From positions 1 through 37,577 of the forward strand of contig JBGUMF010000093.1 of NCBI GenBank assembly GCA_045116675.1: 37,577 bases of DNA. Direction: 5' to 3'. The notes beneath the pieces are model-generated. The model had not been told where the DNA came from. It saw only the letters and a program-made list of their open reading frames with translations, and did no database searches. Source of the DNA: F23-D06 sp045116675. GTDB lineage: Bacteria > Bacteroidota > Bacteroidia > Bacteroidales > WCHB1-69. Both the position numbers and the translations under genes were made by a program. This document shows, one piece after another, positions 31,699 to 37,577 of this stretch (position 1 is the stretch's first letter; each line of letters begins with the position of its first letter).

Positions 31699-34323
31699 AT
31701 GACTATTTTTAAACGCTTTCTGCAACTTCTGATTCTGGCCTCCGCACTTCTTTGCGGACAGGCTTATGGTCAGGTTGTAGTCGGTGGCGACCAGCCCGAC
31801 AGCCCTGTGAAAGTGGACTATTCTAACCCGAAAGAATACGAAATCGGCGGCATCACCTCCTCCGGCACCGCGCCTCTGGATGCCCGTCTGCTCTCCTTCC
31901 ACGTGGGTGACATCATCAAAATCCCCGGGGAGCAAATCTCTAAAAGCGTTAAATCCCTTTGGAGAACAGGCCTTTACGACGATGTGGAAATCACCGTCAC
32001 CCGCATCAACGGGAATGTGGCCTTCTTGGATGTGCGTCTGGAAGACCGTGCCCGCCTTCTCTCCTTCGGTTTCAAAGGAACCACCAAGTCCGAAGAGAAT
32101 GACCTGCGGGAAAAACTTAACATCTCCCAAGGCAACATCATCAACGACAACATGAAGACCACCTGCGTCAACATCATACGCAAATACTATGTGGATAAAG
32201 GCTTCTACAGTTGCGATGTCTCCGTGCAGGAAATCCCGGATGAGAAGATCAAAAACGCCCGAAGCATCCTTTTCGATATCCATAAGGCAAAAAAAGTGAA
32301 GATTGCCAAGATCAACATCAACGGCAACGAGGGCGTGACCAATGCCATCCTTCTGCGCTCGATGAAGGAGACCAAGGAGAGATTCCTCTTCATGCCCATG
32401 TATAAGGCTGACACCGCCATCGCCTATACCCTCAAGCACAAAGGCTATTACCAGTCAAAAGATATGTTCGAACATCTGGACGACTACTTCTCCGACCGTG
32501 TGAAACTCCGCATCTTCAAGAAATCCAAGTTCATCCGTGATTCCTACGAGAAAGACAAAGTCAACCTCATCAACAAATACAATGAGCTGGGCTACCGCGA
32601 TGCCGTTATCGTGCGCGACACCTACTATGTGAAAAACAACAACATACACATCGACATTGATGTCAACGAAGGTCCGAGATACTATTTCCGCGACATCTCC
32701 TTCGTGGGCAACACCATATATCCCACCTCACTGCTGCAACAGCTGCTCGGCATCAGCAAGGGCGATGTCTATAACCAGACCCTGCTCACCAAAAACCTTA
32801 CCATGAAGGAGGACGGCGATGACCTCGCCTCGTTGTATATGAACAACGGTTATCTGTTTTTCAACGCCAATCCGGTGGAGGTTGCCGTTGAAAACGACTC
32901 CATCGACATTGAAATCCGTATCCGCGAGGGCAAGCAGGCCCGATACAACAAGATCACCATCTCGGGCAACACGAAGACGAACGACAACGTTATCATGCGG
33001 GAAATCACCACCATCCCAGGCAAGCTGTTCAACCGTGCCGACATCATCCGCACCCAGCAGGTACTCATGTCATTAGGCTATTTCAACCAGGAGAAGATGG
33101 ATGTGCAGCCCAAACCGAATGAGGCGGACGGAACCGTGGACATCAACTATGTGGTGGAAGAGACATCCTCAGACCAGCTCTCTCTGAGTGCCGGTTACGG
33201 CGCCACCGGCTTCGTCATCACCGCCGGCATCGCCTTCAACAACTTCTCCACCAAGAAATTGTTCAAAAAAGAGGCTTGGACTCCCATTCCGGGCGGCGAC
33301 GGACAACGCCTTGCCCTCAACGTCTCCACCAACGGCTCCTGGTACCAATACTACAACCTCTCCTTCACCGAACCGTGGTTGGGAGGCAAGAAACCCAACG
33401 CCCTAACCTTTGGCGTTTATTTCCAAAAACAGACCAACAACCATAAGAAAAACGACGACTCATACCGTGCCAGCAGCATCGCCGGTGCATCCCTGTCGTT
33501 AGCCAGCCAGCTCAAATGGCCCGACGACTACTTCCAGATGTCGCACACGATTTCCTATGAATACTATAAGGTGAAAAACTGGGCAGGCTACTATTTCTTC
33601 ACCGACGGCTTTGCCAACAGTTTGAGCTACATCTTCACGCTGTCGCGCAACTCCGTTAATGCACCCATTTACCCGCGCGAAGGCTCCAGCCTCTCGTTCA
33701 GCGTGCAGGTCACACCACCCTATTCCCTGTTCACCGGCAAGGATTACACCACCGCCACCGATCAGGAGAAATTCAAATGGATGGAGTTTCACAAATGGAA
33801 GTTCAACGCCTCCTGGTTCACACGCATTGTGCAGAATCTGGTGCTGAACGTGCGCCTCAAGATGGGCTTCATGGGCTGTTATAACCAAGATATCGGCATC
33901 ACCCCGTTCGGGCGCTTCTACCTTGGCGGTGACGGACTTTCCACGTACGCATACGACGGCCGCGAGGTGATTGGTATGCGCGGATATGACGACGAGGTTC
34001 TGTCACCCTACATCGACGGTTCCTCCGTAGGTGCCAGCATCTACCACAAGTTCACTGCCGAGCTCCGCTACCCCATCTCCCTGAACCCGTCAGCCACCGT
34101 CTATGTGCTTGCCTTCATAGAAGCTGGTAAGGGCTGGATTGACAAACGGCAGTACAACCCGTTCAACCTGTACAAGTCCGCCGGTCTGGGTGTGCGCGTC
34201 TATCTGCCGATGTTCGGCTTACTCGGCTTCGACTGGGGTTACGGCTTCGACCCCGTGCCCGGCAGAAGTTCTTCCAGCTGGGGCAGTCACTTCCACATCT
34301 CCATCAACCAATCCATTGATTAA
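31699..34323 (+). CDS. bamA: Outer-membrane protein assembly factor BamA
   Basis: An 874-residue Omp85 protein that inserts beta-barrels into the outer membrane. It has a signal peptide (MTIFKRFLQLLILASALLCGQAYG), then about five POTRA repeats (for example VGDIIKIPGEQISKSVKSLWRTGLYDD, split; FVGNTIYPTSLLQQLLG; ITISGNTKTNDNVIMREI). The C-terminal barrel has SLSAGYGATGF and a loop-6 motif, MRGY, in EVIGMRGYDDE. It ends SSWGSHFHISINQSID, so the last residue is Asp, not the usual C-terminal aromatic, though HFHISI probably forms the final strand. The start at 31699 is used because the earlier ATG (31663) precedes the promoter. Three Skp-type chaperone genes follow directly, the normal functional partners for barrel substrates. 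Confidence 0.96.
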   Translation: MTIFKRFLQLLILASALLCGQAYGQVVVGGDQPDSPVKVDYSNPKEYEIGGITSSGTAPLDARLLSFHVGDIIKIPGEQISKSVKSLWRTGLYDDVEITVTRINGNVAFLDVRLEDRARLLSFGFKGTTKSEENDLREKLNISQGNIINDNMKTTCVNIIRKYYVDKGFYSCDVSVQEIPDEKIKNARSILFDIHKAKKVKIAKININGNEGVTNAILLRSMKETKERFLFMPMYKADTAIAYTLKHKGYYQSKDMFEHLDDYFSDRVKLRIFKKSKFIRDSYEKDKVNLINKYNELGYRDAVIVRDTYYVKNNNIHIDIDVNEGPRYYFRDISFVGNTIYPTSLLQQLLGISKGDVYNQTLLTKNLTMKEDGDDLASLYMNNGYLFFNANPVEVAVENDSIDIEIRIREGKQARYNKITISGNTKTNDNVIMREITTIPGKLFNRADIIRTQQVLMSLGYFNQEKMDVQPKPNEADGTVDINYVVEETSSDQLSLSAGYGATGFVITAGIAFNNFSTKKLFKKEAWTPIPGGDGQRLALNVSTNGSWYQYYNLSFTEPWLGGKKPNALTFGVYFQKQTNNHKKNDDSYRASSIAGASLSLASQLKWPDDYFQMSHTISYEYYKVKNWAGYYFFTDGFANSLSYIFTLSRNSVNAPIYPREGSSLSFSVQVTPPYSLFTGKDYTTATDQEKFKWMEFHKWKFNASWFTRIVQNLVLNVRLKMGFMGCYNQDIGITPFGRFYLGGDGLSTYAYDGREVIGMRGYDDEVLSPYIDGSSVGASIYHKFTAELRYPISLNPSATVYVLAFIEAGKGWIDKRQYNPFNLYKSAGLGVRVYLPMFGLLGFDWGYGFDPVPGRSSSSWGSHFHISINQSID

Positions 34324-34384
34324 ACTTATGCCCAAACAATAAATCCAACGCCCATTCGTTTGCAAAACCAAAATTCCAAATAAA

Positions 34385-34915
34385 ATGAAGAAAATAATAC
34401 TCTCAACCCTGATGTTAATGCTGGCACTGACCGGTTTCTGTCAGAAATACGCCTACATCAATTCCGAATACATCCTTTCCAAACTGTCGGAATACAAAGA
34501 GGCCCAAGCGGAACTGGACCGTGTGGCTGTTATGTGGCAGAAGGAGATAGAATCCAAATTCGCCGCCATCGACTCCATGTACAAGAAATACCAGGTAGAG
34601 GCCATCACCATGCCCGACCAGATCAAGAAAAACCGTGAAGAGGCCATCATCGCCCAGGAAAAGGCTGCCAAAGAGCTGCAAAAGAAGCGCTTCGGTCAGA
34701 ATGGCGACCTCTTCAAGAAACGGGAGGAGCTAGTAAAACCCATCCAGGACCGCGTCATCAGCACCATCAACGACTACGCCAAGGAGAAAGGGTATGCGTT
34801 CGTATTTGACACTGCCGGCGAGATGACTATCATCTACGCCGACCCCAAATGGGACATTAACGAGATTATCCTGCAAAAGCTGGGTGTCTCCGCTTCGTCT
34901 GATATGGATGACTAA
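34385..34915 (+). CDS. OmpH/Skp family periplasmic chaperone, copy 1
   Basis: A 176-residue exported protein. Signal peptide MKKIILSTLMLMLALTGFC is followed by KYAYINSEYILSKLSEYKEAQAELD, the typical Skp/OmpH start. A long Lys/Glu-rich coiled coil comes next, and the conserved ending YAFVFDTAGEMTIIYADP. Skp trimers hold unfolded outer-membrane proteins in the periplasm. This copy is the most divergent of the three, with a longer acidic tail (SASSDMDD). It lies 61 bases after bamA. Confidence 0.92.
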   Translation: MKKIILSTLMLMLALTGFCQKYAYINSEYILSKLSEYKEAQAELDRVAVMWQKEIESKFAAIDSMYKKYQVEAITMPDQIKKNREEAIIAQEKAAKELQKKRFGQNGDLFKKREELVKPIQDRVISTINDYAKEKGYAFVFDTAGEMTIIYADPKWDINEIILQKLGVSASSDMDD

Positions 34916-34956
34916 TAATATTTATGTAAAACATTAAAACTCTAAAAAACTGTTCA

Positions 34957-35454
34957 ATGAAAAAAATCTTATTGCTTATAGCAGCTGTTGCCATGTTCTC
35001 CGTCAACGTGGCTGATGCCCAGAAATACGGGCACGTCAATTCCGGGGACATCTTGGAAGTGATGCCGGGAATCGACTCCCTTCAAATCAAACTGACCGCT
35101 TTTCAGGCTGATTTACAGACCATGTACGAAAGTATGATGACCGAATATCAGCAGAAGAAGGACAAGTTTGACCGTGAGGTGGGCACCATGTCCTCCGCCG
35201 TCCGTCAGGTACGGGAGAAGGAGTTGCAAGACCTTGGCACGCGCATCCAGGAATTCCAGGCCAACGCCCAGGAGGATCTGGAGGACAAACAATACGAATT
35301 GGCCAAGCCGTTTCAGGATGCCATCCAAAATGCCATCAACAAGGTGGCGAAAGAACATGGCTATGCCTACATCTTCGACACCAAAATACTGCTTTACTAT
35401 GGCAATGGGGATGACATCACCCCGCTGGTTAAGAAAGAGTTAGGCATCAAATAA
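34957..35454 (+). CDS. OmpH/Skp family periplasmic chaperone, copy 2
   Basis: A 165-residue exported Skp-like protein. The signal peptide is MKKILLLIAAVAMFSVNVADA. KYGHVNSGDILEVMPGIDSLQIKL follows, then a coiled coil (residues about 50-125) and the ending YAYIFDTKILLYYGNGDDITPLVKKELGIK (split). It resembles copy 3 more than copy 1: both have the MPGID and TPL/TSA...LGIK features. Spacing to copy 1 is 41 bases and to copy 3 is 12 bases. Confidence 0.93.
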   Translation: MKKILLLIAAVAMFSVNVADAQKYGHVNSGDILEVMPGIDSLQIKLTAFQADLQTMYESMMTEYQQKKDKFDREVGTMSSAVRQVREKELQDLGTRIQEFQANAQEDLEDKQYELAKPFQDAIQNAINKVAKEHGYAYIFDTKILLYYGNGDDITPLVKKELGIK

Positions 35455-35459
35455 GGAGG
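35453..35459 (+). promoter_or_regulatory. Strong Shine-Dalgarno sequence of third skp gene
   Basis: AAGGAGG overlaps the stop codon of skp copy 2 and lies 7 bases before the ATG at 35467. It should allow efficient re-initiation of the third copy on the shared message. Confidence 0.65.
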
Positions 35460-35466
35460 AACGGAT

Positions 35467-35967
35467 ATGAAGAAACTGATCATCATCGTTTGCCTGCTGG
35501 CCGGCATCGCCACCGGTTTTGCCCAAAAGGCGAAATTCGGGCATGTGGACTACGCAGCCATCATGAAAGAGATGCCCGGCATTGACACCGCGCAGACCAA
35601 ACTGGCTGAGTTCCAGCAGGAGTTGGAAGAAACCGGACAGGCCATGGTAAACGAATTCAAGGAAAAGGAGGCCAAATACACGCAACTGGCCGCATCGGGT
35701 GCCTCCGCCGCCATCCTGAAAGTCCGGGAGGATGAAATCACCAAACTGTATGCCCGCCTGCAGGAGTTTGTGGCCAACAGCGAGGCCGAACTGCAAGCCA
35801 AACAGGTGGAGTTGTTGAAACCCTTCCAGTCCAGACTGTTGGATGCCATCAAAGTGGTGGCCGAAAAGGGAAGCTACACATATGTGTTTGACATCTCCAC
35901 ACTGGCATTCTATGCCGACAGCGACGATCTGACATCAGCCGTCCGAACACAACTCGGCATCAAATAA
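35467..35967 (+). CDS. OmpH/Skp family periplasmic chaperone, copy 3
   Basis: A 166-residue exported Skp-like protein with signal peptide MKKLIIIVCLLAGIATGFA. KAKFGHVDYAAIMKEMPGIDTAQTKL precedes an alpha-helical coiled coil, and it ends TYVFDISTLAFYADSDDLTSAVRTQLGIK (split). The close match in motif layout to copy 2 suggests tandem duplication. It is the last gene of the bamA cluster, followed by a strong terminator. Confidence 0.93.
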   Translation: MKKLIIIVCLLAGIATGFAQKAKFGHVDYAAIMKEMPGIDTAQTKLAEFQQELEETGQAMVNEFKEKEAKYTQLAASGASAAILKVREDEITKLYARLQEFVANSEAELQAKQVELLKPFQSRLLDAIKVVAEKGSYTYVFDISTLAFYADSDDLTSAVRTQLGIK

Positions 35968-35985
35968 CCCCTTGTTCAATGCAAC

Positions 35986-36017
35986 AAAAAAGGCGCGGTG
36001 AATACCGCGCCTTTTTT
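35986..36017 (+). terminator. Bidirectional terminator between skp copy 3 and ferredoxin gene
   Basis: AAAAAAGGCGCGGT / ACCGCGCCTTTTTT with a GAAT loop lies between convergent genes, with T-tracts in both directions. Confidence 0.92.
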
Positions 36018-36035
36018 ATTCTACCATTGTTTCAA

Positions 36036-36206
36036 TTACTCCAAGCTGATAGCCTCGCAAGGACATACGTCAGCACAAGCGCCGCATTCGATGCAGAGAT
36101 CAGGATTGATGGAATAAGGAGTGCCTTCGGAGATAGCCTCTTGAGGGCATTCGCCTGCGCAAGTACCACAGGATGCGCAGAGATCAGGATTGATTTTGTA
36201 AGCCAT
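36036..36206 (-). CDS. 2[4Fe-4S] bacterial-type ferredoxin
   Basis: A 56-residue low-potential electron carrier. Two cluster motifs are complete: Cys10, 13, 16, 20 (CASCGTCAGECP) and Cys38, 41, 44, 48 (CIECGACADVCP), the clostridial-type pattern. An extra Cys50 follows. The start MAYKINPDLC at 36206 fits the family exactly. An in-frame ATG at 36242 would add 12 Lys/Asn-rich residues and overlap the -7 element. The gene is monocistronic by appearance. It points to anaerobic metabolism such as pyruvate:ferredoxin oxidoreductase or hydrogenase chemistry, whose genes are not in the window. Confidence 0.96.
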   Translation of the reverse strand: MAYKINPDLCASCGTCAGECPQEAISEGTPYSINPDLCIECGACADVCPCEAISLE

Positions 36207-36239
36207 TTTTTTATAAATTTTGTTGTTGTTTTTCGGCGG

Positions 36240-36247
36240 CAAAAATA
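36240..36247 (-). promoter_or_regulatory. Bacteroidetes -7 promoter element of the ferredoxin gene
   Basis: TATTTTTG on the minus strand, 33 bases upstream of the ATG at 36206, supports that start over the longer frame from 36242. Confidence 0.6.
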
Positions 36248-36284
36248 CACTTTTTATTGATATTCCAACCTATTCCGATTACAT

Positions 36285-37358
36285 TTATAATGAAGGGTCA
36301 TTAATCTTGTAACCACCTGTTTTCCAATTACCTTGATACTCCACACAATCCATATCCTTCAATTTTTTTATGTAACGCTCCACCGATCCCTTGGCAAAAC
36401 CCGTGCCAGAAACGATCTGACCGATCTTACAGTTCGGATGGGATTCGATGTACTTGTAAATAACGTCCAACTTCTTATGTTTGACAAAAATATCCTCCAC
36501 TGAGGCTTCGTCTATTGTGTCCAACCCGTCGGAAAAACCCTCTTCGTCGTCCGCCTCCCTCAAATCAATCCCCAACTGAGTGAATTTTTCCGCCACAACG
36601 TCTTTCCGAATGGATGAAACAGGCAATACCAGGCTCTTCCCCCGTTCTAATTCCCCAATGAACACACCGTGACTATTATAGGCATCCACATAGTTCAGGT
36701 TGACCAAATGGCATCTGGAAACACGAAGAAACTGATCCTCTCCTAAAAACTCCTCCATATTCTTCATGGAATCAAAACGATAGTATTTTTCACCAGATAT
36801 CATGAAGATATTGGCCATATTCTGATTCTGCTCACAATACAGTATATCCTGTAGTTTGACATACACGATCTCATTCTTAAAGTTCCGGACATCCATGTAC
36901 TGGATTTGTGCTTTCAGTGCCAAAGCCTTCTTCCGGGCAAGAGACAACTCCCGCAATAGCACCGTGATGAAAAACACGAAGGAGTAGAGCCCCAGATTCC
37001 GGAACAAGACCAACAGGCTGAATGTCATAACCATGTCCGAGGCCGGCCGCGAGAAATATTGTAAGGACCGCTGGATATTTGGAAACACCAGAATCATCTC
37101 TCCAGCTGTCAGAAGCAATATCAAAACGGCCGATAGCAGCCAAAACCAGCGGAAACGATTGCGGAAATACAACTTTGGAATCAGCACCAGCTGCTCAATG
37201 AGAAGGACTGACACAACAAATACCCCAACCAGATATTCCTTGTACATGGCGGAGCAGGCACCCGGACGGATAAAACAATTGCGACCAAAGAAAATGATGA
37301 TAGCGATATAAAAAAGGGCGAATAAAACAACCGTAATATTTCGACTTGTGTTTTCCAT
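36285..37358 (-). CDS. Membrane-anchored LytTR transcriptional regulator with C-terminal winged-helix domain
   Basis: A 357-residue protein. About four membrane helices occupy residues 7-135 (VVLFALFYIAIIIFF, YLVGVFVVSVLLIEQLVLI, FWLLSAVLILLLTAGEMILVF split, LGLYSFVFFITVLL). A LytTR DNA-binding domain follows (about 155-255): FKNEIVYVKLQDILYCEQNQN, KNMEEFLGEDQFLRVSRCHLVNL (split). After an acidic linker, residues 290-357 look like a winged helix: KLDVIYKYIESHPNCKIGQI, then GFAKGSVERYIKKLKDM and the wing YQGNWKTGGYKI. There is no receiver domain, so it is not a conventional response regulator; signal input is presumably through the membrane segment. The combination of two DNA-binding domains is notable. 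The downstream T9SS-cargo gene ends 75 bases upstream of its start. Targets are unknown. Confidence 0.85.
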   Translation of the reverse strand: MENTSRNITVVLFALFYIAIIIFFGRNCFIRPGACSAMYKEYLVGVFVVSVLLIEQLVLIPKLYFRNRFRWFWLLSAVLILLLTAGEMILVFPNIQRSLQYFSRPASDMVMTFSLLVLFRNLGLYSFVFFITVLLRELSLARKKALALKAQIQYMDVRNFKNEIVYVKLQDILYCEQNQNMANIFMISGEKYYRFDSMKNMEEFLGEDQFLRVSRCHLVNLNYVDAYNSHGVFIGELERGKSLVLPVSSIRKDVVAEKFTQLGIDLREADDEEGFSDGLDTIDEASVEDIFVKHKKLDVIYKYIESHPNCKIGQIVSGTGFAKGSVERYIKKLKDMDCVEYQGNWKTGGYKINDPSL

Positions 37359-37395
37359 TCTTTTTTATGCGATGTGAACTTTACATTTACAGCCG

Positions 37396-37403
37396 CAAAA
37401 ATA
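37396..37403 (-). promoter_or_regulatory. Bacteroidetes -7 promoter element of the LytTR regulator
   Basis: TATTTTTG on the minus strand, 37 bases upstream of the start at 37358, in the gap after the T9SS-cargo gene. Confidence 0.6.
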
Positions 37404-37432
37404 TAAAAATATATCGGAAAAACACTCTGATA

Positions 37433-37577
37433 TCATTGTTTCATCACCTTGGTGGTCAGCCTCGTACCATTTTCCAGTGTAACGTGCACGAAATACATGC
37501 CCGAAGCAAGCTCTCTCACATCAAGCTCCATCGTATTGGCATTCGCCTCAACCGTCTTCAACAACTTGCCGTACACA
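37433..37577 (-). CDS. T9SS type A sorting-domain protein (partial, C-terminal end only)
   Basis: The reverse strand reads YGKLLKTVEANANTMELDV, then RELASGMYFVHVTLENGT and RLTTKVMKQ before a TGA at 37433-37435. This is the end of a type IX secretion sorting domain: the YGKLL strand, L-SGMYFV-V strand and terminal KVMK. The cargo portion lies outside the window, so its function cannot be judged. It is the second T9SS substrate in the window. Confidence 0.85.
   Translation of the reverse strand, partial: VYGKLLKTVEANANTMELDVRELASGMYFVHVTLENGTRLTTKVMKQ

Overview
The window looks like a chromosomal segment of a Bacteroidales-type Bacteroidetes. The evidence is two proteins with a type IX secretion (T9SS) C-terminal sorting domain, the phylum-typical order DUF6089-uppS-bamA-skp-skp, an aspartate transcarbamoylase with a separate pyrI subunit, and recurrent TAnnTTTG (-7) promoter elements upstream of genes. 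No phage, insertion sequence, integrase or CRISPR array was seen, and no stretch longer than about 300 bases lacks a gene. Both edges cut genes: atpD on the left and a T9SS-cargo gene on the right.

Layout. 1-3216: atpD (partial) and a T9SS-sorted surface protein, both on the minus strand. 3452-3524: tRNA-Gly(GCC), followed by a bidirectional terminator. 3579-15249: a tightly packed five-gene minus-strand operon. In transcription order it encodes a membrane sensor/PP2C phosphatase fused to an RsbW-like ATPase domain, a STAS antagonist, an Sfp-type phosphopantetheinyl transferase, an outer-membrane barrel, and a 2423-residue nonribosomal peptide synthetase. 15441-16885: pyrB-pyrI. 17052-20897: purA and a large secreted TldD/PmbA-like protein. 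21016-26919: an Omp85-like barrel, then murB, a lipocalin-like lipoprotein and an AsmA-like protein. 27008-28575: apt and ilvE. 28667-29905: infC-rpmI-rplT on the minus strand, with infC probably starting at AUU. 30052-35967: the outer-membrane biogenesis cluster DUF6089-uppS-bamA-skp-skp-skp. 36036-37577: a small 2[4Fe-4S] ferredoxin, a membrane-anchored LytTR regulator with an extra winged-helix domain, and the C-terminal end of a second T9SS cargo.

The most striking region is 3579-15249. The synthetase reads C-A-T-C-A-T-R: two condensation domains with intact HHxxxDG motifs and a terminal NAD(P)-dependent reductase instead of a thioesterase. The expected product is a (probably N-acylated) dipeptide aldehyde, or the alcohol or pyrazinone derived from it. 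The operon carries its own carrier-protein activating enzyme, a candidate outer-membrane channel and a nearly complete partner-switching signalling module. That suggests a self-contained, signal-controlled small-molecule system. The product, the signal and the regulatory target are inference; the domain content and operon packing are read directly from the sequence.

Most of the rest is conserved housekeeping (ATP synthesis, purine and pyrimidine metabolism, cell wall, translation, outer-membrane assembly).
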